From SZUA-309 sp050185825 (lineage in GTDB: Bacteria > Pseudomonadota > Gammaproteobacteria > Pseudomonadales > Azotimanducaceae), in contig JBFWZA010000003.1 in NCBI GenBank assembly GCA_050185825.1, forward strand, positions 248,001 to 312,000: 64,000 nucleotides of DNA, read 5' to 3'. Shown in pieces: positions 26,748-35,932 of this stretch. The translations under genes and the position numbers were made by a program. The stretch's first letter is position 1. Each line of letters opens with the position of its first letter. The notes under the pieces were generated by a model. That model ran no database searches, was not told the DNA's origin, and was given only the letters and a program-made list of their open reading frames with translations.

Positions 26748-27683
26748 ATGACCGATCTGCTGACGGGTATGCGCGCATTCGCGCACGTCGTGGACAGTGG
26801 CACGTTCGCCGGCGCCGCCCGGGTGCTCGGGGTTTCCCGACCTGCGCTGACCAACTACATCGCTCAGCTCGAACGGCAGCTCGGCACCCAGTTGCTCGTG
26901 CGCAGCACCCGGCGCGTGAGCACCACACCTGCCGGTCGCGCGTTCTACCCGCGTGCCGTGGCGGTGCTGGAACAGGCGGACGAAGCAGTGCGGTCCGTCA
27001 CGGAGGAGGCGACCGCCCTGCGCGGCACGCTGCGAGTCAATGCGCCCATGAGCTTCGGACATCTGCACCTGGCGGATGCGGTGGCGGCGTTTCTCGCCGA
27101 CCACCCGGACGTGCAGCTCGAGCTGGTGCTGAACGACCGCTTCGTCGACCTCATTGCCGAAGGCTTCGACGTGTCCGTGCGCATCGCCGAGCCGGAGTTC
27201 GCCACCAGCCTGGTGGTGGAGCCGTTGACGACCACGGCACGATTGCTCTGCGCCTCACCCGGGTACCTGGCGGGTACCCCGCCGCTCGAGCATCCGGGGG
27301 ACCTCAAGCAGCACCGCTGCCTGTATTACGGCTATCAGGCCAGCGGTCACGTCTGGCAGCTGCAGGGACCCGATTTTCCCGGAACCGTCGGTTCGCGCCT
27401 GCATACCGTGCCCGTGCGGTGTTCGCTCTGGTCGAACAACGGTGAGGTGCTGCGCAAGGTTGCGCTCTCCGGCGAAGGCGTGGCGTTGCTGCCCACGTTC
27501 ATCGTCGGCGGCGATCTCGCCGAGGGCAGCCTGGTGCGGGTGCTGCCGGACTACACCCTCTCGGCGCTCACCGTGCACGCGTTGTATCCCCGGCACAAGA
27601 ACGTCAGCGCCCGGGTGCGCGCGATCGTTGCCCACCTGAAAGCGTGGTTTGCGGGCCACTCGACCTGGGCGATGGTGGATTGA
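26748..27683 (+). CDS. LysR-family transcriptional regulator
   Basis: This 311-residue protein has an N-terminal winged helix (MRAFAHVVDSGTFAGAARVLGVSRPALTNYIAQLERQLG, core about 5-43) and a periplasmic-binding-like effector domain (about 90-300). It resembles the DsdA/AaeR-like group found next to pirin and nitroreductase genes. It is divergent from that pair and likely controls it. Confidence 0.93.
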   Translation: MTDLLTGMRAFAHVVDSGTFAGAARVLGVSRPALTNYIAQLERQLGTQLLVRSTRRVSTTPAGRAFYPRAVAVLEQADEAVRSVTEEATALRGTLRVNAPMSFGHLHLADAVAAFLADHPDVQLELVLNDRFVDLIAEGFDVSVRIAEPEFATSLVVEPLTTTARLLCASPGYLAGTPPLEHPGDLKQHRCLYYGYQASGHVWQLQGPDFPGTVGSRLHTVPVRCSLWSNNGEVLRKVALSGEGVALLPTFIVGGDLAEGSLVRVLPDYTLSALTVHALYPRHKNVSARVRAIVAHLKAWFAGHSTWAMVD

Positions 27684-27705
27684 GCGCTCCGGCAATCGGC
27701 GGCGG

Positions 27706-28041
27706 CTAGACCAGCTCGGCCCCGAGCGCTGCCTGCCAGTGCTCAAGCCGCGCCTTGAGGGTGCGATCACGCATATAGGCGCTCAGGTCGTCGTCGAGCG
27801 TCTCCACGGTTTCGAAGGCAAAGCTGGCCGCGCCGTGCTGGCGCCAGGCGTCCTGCAGGGCGGCGTTCTGCGAGATGCCCCGGCTCAGCGTGAAGCGCAG
27901 GCGGTTGGCAATCGTGTCGAGATCGACCGCCTTGCCGACCCAGCACTGGCCGCTGGCCGAGCAGCGGATGGCGAAGATGCCGGCCGGGACCACCCGGCGC
28001 TTGCAGGCCGCGATGGCGGCTCGTCTGGCTTCACCCTTCAT
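27706..28041 (-). CDS. GIY-YIG nuclease-fold small protein
   Basis: This 111-residue protein matches a small GIY-YIG-type family whose members begin MKGEARRAAIAA. AGIFAIRC stands at the GIY strand and CWVGKAVDLDTIANRLRFTL at the YIG strand and the catalytic arginine helix; Tyr is replaced by Phe/Trp at both, so nuclease activity is uncertain. GAGGA lies seven bases before the ATG. It is divergent from a DUF2239 gene across a short gap with repeated sites. Confidence 0.85.
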   Translation of the reverse strand: MKGEARRAAIAACKRRVVPAGIFAIRCSASGQCWVGKAVDLDTIANRLRFTLSRGISQNAALQDAWRQHGAASFAFETVETLDDDLSAYMRDRTLKARLEHWQAALGAELV

Positions 28042-28068
28042 GATCGGGTCCTCTGAACGGAGGCGCAT

Positions 28069-28110
28069 TATTGTCCGGGTAATATTAATCGTGCAATATT
28101 GCCCGGGTAA
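28069..28110. promoter_or_regulatory. Repeated CCGGGTAA operator between GIY-YIG and DUF2239 genes
   Basis: TATTGTCCGGGTAA (28069-28082) and TATTGCCCGGGTAA (28097-28110) are 13/14 identical and 28 bp apart. Each is an imperfect palindrome around CCGG or CCCGGG with TTRC/GTAA arms, and AATATT recurs between them. The placement suits shared autoregulation, possibly by the DUF2239 protein, which has a ribbon-helix-helix-like segment. Confidence 0.5.
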
Positions 28111-28131
28111 AAAACCCGCAGGAGCGGATCC

Positions 28132-28743
28132 GTGTCCGATCGTCCTTCCAGAGCCAGCATCGCGTTCGTCGGCAGTCGCTGCATTGCCCGGGGGCCAGTG
28201 GCCGAAATCCTGCCGGCCATTCACGCCGCAGCAGCCGACGGCAGGGAACCGACCATGCTGTTCGACGTGGAGACGGGCAACGTCGTGGAGCTCGATCTGC
28301 GCGGTTCGCCGGACGAGGCTCTGCGCCGGATCGCCGAGGGGGCGGGTGAGGATGTCGGCGCAGCGCCTGCCGGACGGCCGGCCACGCCTCGCGGCAGAGG
28401 TCGGCCGAGGTTGGGCGTGGTCTCCCGCGAGGTCACCCTACTGCCCCGCCACTGGGACTGGCTGGCCGCGCAGCCCGGAGGCGCCTCCCAGGCGCTGCGG
28501 CGCCTGGTCGACGAGGCCCGTCGCGAAGATGGGGGAACGACGGCGAGACGGACCGCCCGTGAGGCCGCTTACCGTTTCATGTCGGCCATGGCCGGCAACC
28601 TGCCCGGCTTCGAGGAGGCCAGCCGGGCGCTGTTCGCCGGCGACGGAGATCGGTTTCGCGAGCACACGTCGGCGTGGCCGGAGGACGTGCGTCGATTTGC
28701 GGAAGAACGCGCCTTCGAAGCGCCGACAACCGGCGGCGCGTAG
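28132..28743 (+). CDS. DUF2239-family protein with ribbon-helix-helix-like segment
   Basis: This 203-residue protein matches the DUF2239 family of unknown function (start SIAFVGSRCIARGPVAEI; middle LFDVETGNVVELDLRG). Residues about 83-125 (RGRPRLGVVSREVTLL, PRHWDWLAAQPGGASQALRRLV) read as a basic arm, a strand and two helices, like an Arc/MetJ DNA-binding unit. That is my reading, not a known annotation. GTG start; GGAG seven bases upstream. It is divergent from the GIY-YIG gene. Confidence 0.85.
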   Translation: MSDRPSRASIAFVGSRCIARGPVAEILPAIHAAAADGREPTMLFDVETGNVVELDLRGSPDEALRRIAEGAGEDVGAAPAGRPATPRGRGRPRLGVVSREVTLLPRHWDWLAAQPGGASQALRRLVDEARREDGGTTARRTAREAAYRFMSAMAGNLPGFEEASRALFAGDGDRFREHTSAWPEDVRRFAEERAFEAPTTGGA

Positions 28744-28749
28744 CATCGT

Positions 28750-29805
28750 TCAGACGGCGGCGAACACGTCCGCCCAGCGCTCGATGGCGGACTCGTGGTC
28801 GTGGACGAGCTGCACGGTGACCTGATCGTATCCCGCCGCTGCCAGCGCCCGCAGCCGCTCGACCAGCTCTTCCCGGGTGCCGCTCAGGGTGGTCGCCTTC
28901 ACCAGCTCCGGCGTGAGGTGGGTTTCCTCCGGTCGGACGAACATCAGGTGGCCGCGATGGTTCGAGAGATACTTCGCGTCCGCAGGCTGATAGGCATCGT
29001 GGACTTTCACGTACTCACCCAGCAGGTTGCCGAGAGGCCCCGTCGGCAGGTTCCGTCCACCCATCGCACCGACGTCGTCCGCCATGTTGTGGAACATGAC
29101 CGCCGTCAGCGGCGCTGCTTCCGCCATCAGCCTCGCCTCGTCGGCCTGTGCATTCCCGTCGAGCACAGCGCCGAGAAAGAACAGGTTCGAGCGCAGCGCG
29201 TCGGGATCCCGGCCCGATGCCCGCCAGATCTCCCGGGTTTCCTCCAGGCTCTCGACGGCACCCTGGGCGCCGAAGTTCAGCCAGCCTGCCTCCAGCTCCG
29301 CGGCGACCTGCTTGGCCTTCGGGCCGAACGCCGAAAACCACAGGGGGATCTCCTGGGCGATGTCGATGAGGCCGAGGTCCGGATTGAGGAAGCGGATCTT
29401 CCGCGCCTTGCCCTCGAAATCCCACTCGATGGTCTCACCGCGCAGCAGCGTCCGCACCCGCTCCACGTACCGCTCCGTCGTCGCCAGTGGGATCGCCCCG
29501 AGGCCCATGGTGCGCCTGGCGGTGAAACCGGTGCCCACCCCGAAATCAATGCGTCCCGGGGCGAGCTTTGCCAGCGACGCGAATGCGTTCGCGGTCACGG
29601 GCTCGATCCGGTTGGACGGCACCAGCACGCCGGTGCCGAGCCGGATCGTGGACGTCTCGTGGGCCGCCAGGGCCATGCAGACGAAGACGTCGGGATTGAG
29701 GAGCTGAGTGTCGTAGAACCAGGCGGCGTGAAATCCGAGTTCCTCGGCGCGCTTCGCCCAGCGCCACGAATCGACTTCCGAGGCAAAAGCGACTGAATAG
29801 TTCAT
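28750..29805 (-). CDS. LLM-class (luciferase-like) flavin-dependent oxidoreductase
   Basis: This 351-residue TIM-barrel flavoenzyme starts with SVAFASEVDSWRWAKRAEELGFHAAWFYDT. The conserved IRLGTGVLVP (about 54-63) and GRIDFGVGTGFTARRTMG (about 84-101) are typical of FMN/F420 luciferase-like monooxygenases and methylene-tetrahydromethanopterin-reductase-like proteins. The cofactor choice cannot be set by eye. It begins 18 bp after a CmcJ-type oxygenase gene, so the two form one operon and may act on the same small molecule. Confidence 0.9.
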   Translation of the reverse strand: MNYSVAFASEVDSWRWAKRAEELGFHAAWFYDTQLLNPDVFVCMALAAHETSTIRLGTGVLVPSNRIEPVTANAFASLAKLAPGRIDFGVGTGFTARRTMGLGAIPLATTERYVERVRTLLRGETIEWDFEGKARKIRFLNPDLGLIDIAQEIPLWFSAFGPKAKQVAAELEAGWLNFGAQGAVESLEETREIWRASGRDPDALRSNLFFLGAVLDGNAQADEARLMAEAAPLTAVMFHNMADDVGAMGGRNLPTGPLGNLLGEYVKVHDAYQPADAKYLSNHRGHLMFVRPEETHLTPELVKATTLSGTREELVERLRALAAAGYDQVTVQLVHDHESAIERWADVFAAV

Positions 29806-29823
29806 GACCCTTCCAGCAGAATC

Positions 29824-31077
29824 CTAGAAAAAGACGAAGGCGCGCACCACCACGTTCTTCCGGCAGCGGGCGTCCTCCGGCGCCGTGTGGTCGATGCAGG
29901 CGGTGTGAAACGACCAGCGCGACACCGAGCCGTCCGTCACCGAGTCGTAGCACTTCAGCATGGAGACTTCGTTCGGCCGCTGCTGCGGAAACCAGTACCA
30001 CTCGTGCTCAGGACGATAGGTGAAGCGCGTGGTTTCACCGACGCGGTCGTCGTAGATCCGGTAGTTGTTGATGTAGGGCTGATCGGCGAAAGACGGCCAG
30101 GCGCAGAGCACGAAGGGGTTCTGCTCCACCGTTTCCATGGGCTTGGCGAGATTGATGGACAGAAACCGGCGCGACATCTTCGCGTCGGCTTGTGCCTCCG
30201 AGTAGTGCTGCTCGCGGCCGAAGTTGCGCAGGTTCTTCGTCAGCAGCTCCCGGCAGCGTACCCGGCCGCTGTTGTCGTTGAGATCGTTGTGCACGAGGTT
30301 GGCGTAGGCCGCGTTCACGCCCGGGTTCTTCTTCGCCTGATCTTCCGTGCGGTCGCCTTCGTAGTCCTTGTCGAACACGTCGTGGTTGTACACCAGGGCA
30401 TCGGTGGCGTCCGGGTAGAACTGGAGCAGCAGCTTCTCCATCTCCGGATAGAACACCCGCTCCACCTCGGCGGCATCATAGAAGTTCCTGCACTCGGATT
30501 CGCAGTAGCCGAGCGCCACGCCGAGCCTGTCCATGCATTCGTGGCTGGTCGGATCGAGACCCGGGTAGTACTCGCCGATACGTCGCGCATCCCGCAGCAC
30601 CTGCGGAAAGTAGAGGCAGCGGCGCACGTTGTCCCGCTCGTCTTTCGCCAGCGCCCGGGCGTCTGCTGCTCGTGCCGGATCGCGCCAGAGCGCGTTCGAA
30701 GGAACCACCGAATAGGACGGCTGCTCGTAGATCGTGTAGCGCAGCGGCAACGCGAGCCCGCCTTCGGGCGCCTCGATCTTCTGCTCCCGGATGTACTCCA
30801 GACACTCCGCGTAACGCCGGAAGCCGGGACCCCATCGGGTCTCGATGGGCCCCGGTGGGGCGTTCTCGATGAGATCGATCACCGCCTGGCCCTCGCCGCC
30901 CGCAATCAGCGCCAGCGCGTCCTCGAGGGCCGCAGCGGTGCCCGCATCGCCGTTCCGCTCGCGCGACAGGTAGGACAACCCGCCGTTGGCGGCGATGGGC
31001 GGCGGCTGCCCCTTCGTCAGCTCCAGCGGTGGTACGTACGGGGCGACTCCGGGTGCCCGGTTCTCTGCCTCGGCCAT
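29824..31077 (-). CDS. CmcJ/NvfI-family putative oxygenase
   Basis: This 417-residue protein closely follows the C-terminal pattern of the CmcJ/NvfI/AsaB family: SINLAKPMETVEQNPFVLCAWPS, then DRVGETTRFTYRPEHEWYWFP, EVSMLKCYDS, WSFHTACIDHTAPEDA and VVRAFVFF. These proteins are Fe(II)/2-oxoglutarate-type oxygenases or accessory hydroxylases of fungal and actinobacterial secondary metabolism. The canonical NVWRP is altered to NLAKP here. The N-terminal 150 residues are an additional region. AGGAGG precedes ATG 31077. It is in an operon with an LLM flavoenzyme. Confidence 0.85.
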   Translation of the reverse strand: MAEAENRAPGVAPYVPPLELTKGQPPPIAANGGLSYLSRERNGDAGTAAALEDALALIAGGEGQAVIDLIENAPPGPIETRWGPGFRRYAECLEYIREQKIEAPEGGLALPLRYTIYEQPSYSVVPSNALWRDPARAADARALAKDERDNVRRCLYFPQVLRDARRIGEYYPGLDPTSHECMDRLGVALGYCESECRNFYDAAEVERVFYPEMEKLLLQFYPDATDALVYNHDVFDKDYEGDRTEDQAKKNPGVNAAYANLVHNDLNDNSGRVRCRELLTKNLRNFGREQHYSEAQADAKMSRRFLSINLAKPMETVEQNPFVLCAWPSFADQPYINNYRIYDDRVGETTRFTYRPEHEWYWFPQQRPNEVSMLKCYDSVTDGSVSRWSFHTACIDHTAPEDARCRKNVVVRAFVFF

Positions 31078-31169
31078 TTGCTTTCCTCCTCTACCCGGAT
31101 ATCGTGGCACACGGAGTCCGGAAGTCCACCGCGACCCGATTCGATGGCTGCACGACCTCACCAGATGTG

Positions 31170-31745
31170 ATGAAGCGATCTCTCCGACTGGCCGCCCTGC
31201 TGATGCTCTGGACCGCCAGCGCATCGGCCGATGAAGCTGTCTTCGCGGGTGGCTGCTTCTGGTGTGTGGAAGCCCTCTATCAGGAGCAGACCGGCGTTTC
31301 CGAGGTGGTGTCCGGGTTCACCGGCGGCACCCATCCGAATCCCACCTACAGTGGCCGCCACGACGGCCACTACGAAGCGGTGCGGGTGACCTACGATCCC
31401 ACGGTGATCAGCTATCAGGACCTGCTGGATCTGTTCTGGGTGAACATAGACCCGTTCGACGATGCCGGCCAGTTCTGCGACAAGGGCCCGAGCTATCGCA
31501 GCGCCATCTTCGTTGCCGACGACGCCCAGCGCGAACTGGCACAGGCGTCCCTGAATCGGGTCGCCGCGGAGTTTCCGGACCAGCGTGTCGCCACGGAGAT
31601 CCTGCCCGCCGCCACGTTCTTCCCGGTGGAGGCGGCGCACCAGGACTACTACCAGAAGAATCCGATCCGCTACCACTTCTACCGCACGGGCTGCGGTCGG
31701 GACCGGCGCCTCACGGCGATCTGGGGTGAGCGGGCGACTCACTAG
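31170..31745 (+). CDS. msrA: Periplasmic peptide-methionine (S)-S-oxide reductase MsrA
   Basis: This 191-residue protein starts with a signal peptide (residues 1-20, ending SASA). GGCFWC (Cys29, Cys32) is the catalytic motif, with Glu in FWCVEA. DPFDDAGQFCDKGPSYRSAIF and AAHQDYYQKNP are conserved. A C-terminal TGCG cysteine could act as the resolving residue. It repairs oxidised methionine in exported proteins. It converges with the large hybrid kinase gene. Confidence 0.95.
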   Translation: MKRSLRLAALLMLWTASASADEAVFAGGCFWCVEALYQEQTGVSEVVSGFTGGTHPNPTYSGRHDGHYEAVRVTYDPTVISYQDLLDLFWVNIDPFDDAGQFCDKGPSYRSAIFVADDAQRELAQASLNRVAAEFPDQRVATEILPAATFFPVEAAHQDYYQKNPIRYHFYRTGCGRDRRLTAIWGERATH

Positions 31746-31748
31746 GCA

Positions 31749-34700
31749 TCAGGTGGATTCCTCGAGCGCGGTGCGCACCGACCGCGCCAGCGAATCGAGC
31801 GAGAACGGTTTTTCCAGAAAACGGTCCGCGACATCGTCGGCGCGCCGATCCGCGCCGCTCATGATCACGATCGGCAGGTCGCTGCGTCGTTTCTGCAGCT
31901 CGGCCGCCAGATCCCTGCCCAGCATCTTCGGCATCGTCTGATCCGTGATCACCACGTCCACGTCGCCCCCGATCCTGTCGAACAGCGCCAGGGCCTGCTC
32001 GCCGTCGTTCGCGGTGAATACCCGATAGCCGAGTCGGGTCAGCGCTTCCTCGGCGATCGCGCGCAGACTCGGCTCGTCGTCGACGAAAAGCACGGTTTCC
32101 GAACCTTCAGCTTTGAAAGCGGCTGCAGGCGACTCTTCGGGGAGATTGGCTGGAAGCGAATCACAGCAGGGCAGAATGACCTCGAACCGGCTGCCCTTAC
32201 CAGGCTCGCTGAACACCTCCACCGATCCCTGCAGCTGGGTAACGATGCCGTGCACGATCGCGAGTCCCAGACCGGTGCCGCCCGCCTGACGACGCGTGGT
32301 GTAGAAAGGATCGAATATTCTCGCGAGCGTCGCGTCGTCCATACCCGGGCCGGTGTCGGAGACCACCAGCCTGACGTGCACACCCGGGGACAGCGTCGTC
32401 GAGGAACGGGCACGCTCGATGTCGATGTCGCAGGACGACAACTCGACGCGCAGGGTGCCTCCAGTGGCATCCATCGCCTGAGCCGCATTCGTGCAGAGGT
32501 TGAGCACGACCTGCTCGAGCTGCGCCGAATCCGCCATCACCGGCAGGCAGTCCGGCTGCAGCAGGCTCTCCGTTCGGATGTTCGAGCCGATGATCGGCTC
32601 CACCAGCTTGAGCGTGTCCCGAACCACGGTCGCGACCTGGACCGGTTTTGGTTTCTGCCCGCTGCTGCTGCCGAAGGAAAGGATCCTCCGGACGAGCAGG
32701 CGGGCGTTGTTCACCGCCTTTTCCAGGTTGCGGAAATGCTCGGCCGCCTTCGCCCGGTCGGCGCCTGCCGCCATGCCCAGCTCGGCATAGCCGAGCACCG
32801 AGCCGAGAATGTTGTTGAAATCGTGGGCGACTCCCCGCGCCAGCGTGCCCACCGACTCCATTTTCTGGGCGTCCCTGAGCTGCTTCTGCAGGGCGCGCAT
32901 CTGGGAGATATCCTCACCCGAGATCAGCGTGCCCGCCGGCGTCGATTCCGTTGCCGGCAGCTCGATGGCATGCCAGGCGATCATCCGCTCCTCGCCCTTC
33001 CTCGTCCGGATCGGGGATTCCGAGTAGGCATGCTGGTCCACGGTCTCGAACCGCTCCCGCACCTCCTGACGGATCTCCGGAGGCACGAACTCATCGAAGA
33101 AATCCTTGCCGAGGATCTCCTCCTCCGTGCAGCCGAGCACCCGGGTACCTTTCTGATTGATCATCGTGATCGCGCCTCGGCGGTCCAGCGCCAGCAGGAT
33201 CACCTCGACGACGTCCAGGTATCTCTGCGCCTGCTGCTCCGTGCGCTTCAGCTCCGCCTCCTTGCGCTGTCGGGCCGTGATCTCCTTGACGAGGCTCTCG
33301 TTGATCGTGCTGACCATCGCCGCATGGGCCAGGCGTCGCGCGTAGCTGCGATACACCATGAAGCCCGCCAGCAGCACCATCAGCCCGTAGCCGGTCTTCG
33401 CCCACCAGGTGGCCCAGACGGCGGGCAGAACCCGGAACGGGATCCGGAACTCCTCCGCGCTGCGCAGGCCGTCCTTGTTCTCCGCGACCACGCGCAGCAG
33501 ATAATCGCCCGGGGTCAGATTCGTGTAGGTCAGCGAGCGGCGGCCTCCATCTTCCACCCAGTCCTCGTCGAAGCCATCGAGACGATGCAGATAGCGGATA
33601 CCGCGGGGATCCGTGAAATCCAGCGCGGAGTACTCGAACGTCACCAGCCGGTCCGTGTGCCGGAAGGTGACGAGACCGTTCTCGTCCCTCAGCGTGTCGA
33701 GATTGGTGGGCTGGTTGTGTCGGAGAAAACGTGTCAGCGCCACGGGTGGCGCGAAGTCGTTGGCCCGGATGCTGCCCGGATAGAAGGCATTGAAGCCGTT
33801 GACACCGCCAAAGAACAACCTCCCGTCTCTGGACCGGAACGCCGCACCATGGTTGAACTCATTGCTCTGCAGCCCGTCCGCGACGCTGAACCGTCTGACG
33901 ACGCCCGTGTCCGGCTCGATGCTCGACAGGCCGCGGCTGCTGGATGCCCAGATCCGTCCCGACGCGTCCGGCACCACCCCGTACACGAGGTTGCTGGCCA
34001 GCCCATCTGCGACACCGAAGCGTCGAAAACGGACGATGCCGCTCTCACGGTCATCCGCTCCCCACACGGCCATGCCCCCATCTGCCGTGCCGATCAAGAG
34101 GTTTCCGACGCTGTCTTCGGCTATGGCCCAGGCGGCATTGCTGGACAACGACAACGCATCCTCCGGGTCATGCTGGAAGCGCTGGAAACCGCCCGTCTCC
34201 GGATCCAATCGACATAGACCATCCCGATGCGTGCCCACCCAGATAGTGCCCTTCCGGTCCTCGTAGAGCGCCAGAATGCGATCGGAGCAGGCGTCGGTCG
34301 CATCGGTCGGCGCCTGGCCATAGCGTTCGAATCCGTCAATCCCGGGGAGATAGCGGTTAAGACCCCCGCCATAAGTGCCGATCCACAGATTTCCCGTCCT
34401 GTCGACGAGGAGGCTGGTTACGCCGTCGAAGCTCAGGCTGTGTGGATCGTCCGGGTCGTGGAGGTAGTTCTGCCATCGACCGGTTACGGGATCGTACCGT
34501 CCGAGCCCGCCTGCCCGGGTACCTGCCCAGACCACGCCCTGCTCCGTCGCAGCCAGGGTCATTGCCCGGCTGTCGGCCAACGCCCCGGGACCTTCCAACG
34601 GCCCGACCAGTTCCGCTCGGCCGGTTTCCAGATCCACCAGATTCACGCCACCACCCAGCGTCGCGACGTAAATGCGACCGTCAGGCGCCTCGGCAAAGCC

Positions 34701-35819
34701 GGAAATCCAGTTGCTCGAAAGCTCATGCTCCGCCGCGCCGGTCTGCGCGTAGGTCGAGAATCCCCCGACATGCGGATTCCAGGTGTTCACTCCCACCTGA
34801 GTGCCGACCCAGATCACACCACCCCGATCCTGAAACAGGGCGGTGATGTGGTCGTCGTTCAGGCTGTAGAGATTCGACGGGTGGTGACGCAGTACGCTGA
34901 ACCGGTTCTCAACCGGATCGAATCGATTGAGACCGTGACTGTCCGTGCCGACCCACAAGGTACCGCGATCGTCCCTGAACAGGACCCGGATGGCATTCGA
35001 GCTGAGCCCGCTCCCGGCACCCGTGGTGAAGCGTTGCACCGAGGCGCCGGAGCCATCCAGCTTGTAAAGGCCGCGCTCACTCGTCGCCACCCAGAGATTT
35101 CCTCCGGCATCGGCAGTGATGAAGCGCACCCGACCGTCGTTGCCTTCCAGGTCGATTCGCGTAATGCGCTGACTGACTGGATCGAGCCGGTTCAGACCGC
35201 CACCATCGGTACCAATCCAGACGAAGCCGTTACCGTCCACACGGAGCGCTTTGATCCTGTTGCTCGAAAGCGACGAGGGATCGCCGGGGTCGTGGAGGAA
35301 TCTCTGGATCGTGCCGGTTTCCGGGTCGTAGCAGACGACTCCACTCCCGTCAGTACCGAGCCAGAGCTGGCCCCGCTGGTCTTCGACGATGACACGGATC
35401 GGATCCGCGCTGTCATCACCCTCGAGCTGCGAAAACTCGGGCCGCACGTCTCCCGTCGAGGGATTCAGCTGATTGAGCCCGCCTTCGGTGCCTATCCAAA
35501 GCGTCCCCTCGCGATCGACGTGCAGTGCCCAGATCCAGTCATTGGACAACGACAGTCGGTTCGAAGGGTCGTGAAAGTAAGTGACGAATTCATTGCCATC
35601 GAATCGGTTCAGTCCCTGCTGGGTGCCGATCCAGATGAAGCCGCGTTGATCCTGAACGATGGCCTGAACCACGGGTTGGGACAGCCCCTGCTCCACGGAC
35701 AGCCGGTTGAAGCGCGTGGTCTCCAACGCATACGCATCTGTCTGCAAGAGCAAGCTCTGCAAGAGCAAGGCCAGCAGGCAGACCATTGCCCGCTTCGCGG
35801 CCGCACCAGTATCCCGCAA
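31749..35819 (-). CDS. Giant hybrid sensor kinase with double seven-bladed propeller
   Basis: This 1356-residue protein has a signal peptide (about 1-31), 14 propeller repeats with WIGT-type motifs (about 55-690), a Y_Y_Y domain (about 695-795), a membrane segment (802-824), PAS domain (about 860-975), HisKA with phospho-His999 in GVAHDFNN, HATPase (about 1095-1217) and a receiver with Asp1293. The fold order matches hybrid two-component systems that sense periplasmic glycans, but the AraC output domain is missing; signal must pass to another protein. TTG start is assumed; ATG 35786 would shorten the signal peptide. It is 113 bp after the peptide-export ABC genes, on the same strand. Confidence 0.92.
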   Translation of the reverse strand: MRDTGAAAKRAMVCLLALLLQSLLLQTDAYALETTRFNRLSVEQGLSQPVVQAIVQDQRGFIWIGTQQGLNRFDGNEFVTYFHDPSNRLSLSNDWIWALHVDREGTLWIGTEGGLNQLNPSTGDVRPEFSQLEGDDSADPIRVIVEDQRGQLWLGTDGSGVVCYDPETGTIQRFLHDPGDPSSLSSNRIKALRVDGNGFVWIGTDGGGLNRLDPVSQRITRIDLEGNDGRVRFITADAGGNLWVATSERGLYKLDGSGASVQRFTTGAGSGLSSNAIRVLFRDDRGTLWVGTDSHGLNRFDPVENRFSVLRHHPSNLYSLNDDHITALFQDRGGVIWVGTQVGVNTWNPHVGGFSTYAQTGAAEHELSSNWISGFAEAPDGRIYVATLGGGVNLVDLETGRAELVGPLEGPGALADSRAMTLAATEQGVVWAGTRAGGLGRYDPVTGRWQNYLHDPDDPHSLSFDGVTSLLVDRTGNLWIGTYGGGLNRYLPGIDGFERYGQAPTDATDACSDRILALYEDRKGTIWVGTHRDGLCRLDPETGGFQRFQHDPEDALSLSSNAAWAIAEDSVGNLLIGTADGGMAVWGADDRESGIVRFRRFGVADGLASNLVYGVVPDASGRIWASSSRGLSSIEPDTGVVRRFSVADGLQSNEFNHGAAFRSRDGRLFFGGVNGFNAFYPGSIRANDFAPPVALTRFLRHNQPTNLDTLRDENGLVTFRHTDRLVTFEYSALDFTDPRGIRYLHRLDGFDEDWVEDGGRRSLTYTNLTPGDYLLRVVAENKDGLRSAEEFRIPFRVLPAVWATWWAKTGYGLMVLLAGFMVYRSYARRLAHAAMVSTINESLVKEITARQRKEAELKRTEQQAQRYLDVVEVILLALDRRGAITMINQKGTRVLGCTEEEILGKDFFDEFVPPEIRQEVRERFETVDQHAYSESPIRTRKGEERMIAWHAIELPATESTPAGTLISGEDISQMRALQKQLRDAQKMESVGTLARGVAHDFNNILGSVLGYAELGMAAGADRAKAAEHFRNLEKAVNNARLLVRRILSFGSSSGQKPKPVQVATVVRDTLKLVEPIIGSNIRTESLLQPDCLPVMADSAQLEQVVLNLCTNAAQAMDATGGTLRVELSSCDIDIERARSSTTLSPGVHVRLVVSDTGPGMDDATLARIFDPFYTTRRQAGGTGLGLAIVHGIVTQLQGSVEVFSEPGKGSRFEVILPCCDSLPANLPEESPAAAFKAEGSETVLFVDDEPSLRAIAEEALTRLGYRVFTANDGEQALALFDRIGGDVDVVITDQTMPKMLGRDLAAELQKRRSDLPIVIMSGADRRADDVADRFLEKPFSLDSLARSVRTALEEST

Positions 35820-35932
35820 CGCGCCCCCAATCCGATTCCTTCAGGACCCCGAAGCCAATATCCACGTCATCGGCAGCGCTTGCAAGAATCAACCCGGGAT
35901 GGTGAGGAACTCACCTCGAGAGAAGGGATCGC

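Noticed and set aside
32250..34217. Long plus-strand open frame opposite the giant kinase
   Set aside because: It is antisense to clear WIGT propeller repeats and kinase domains; high G+C creates such open shadows.
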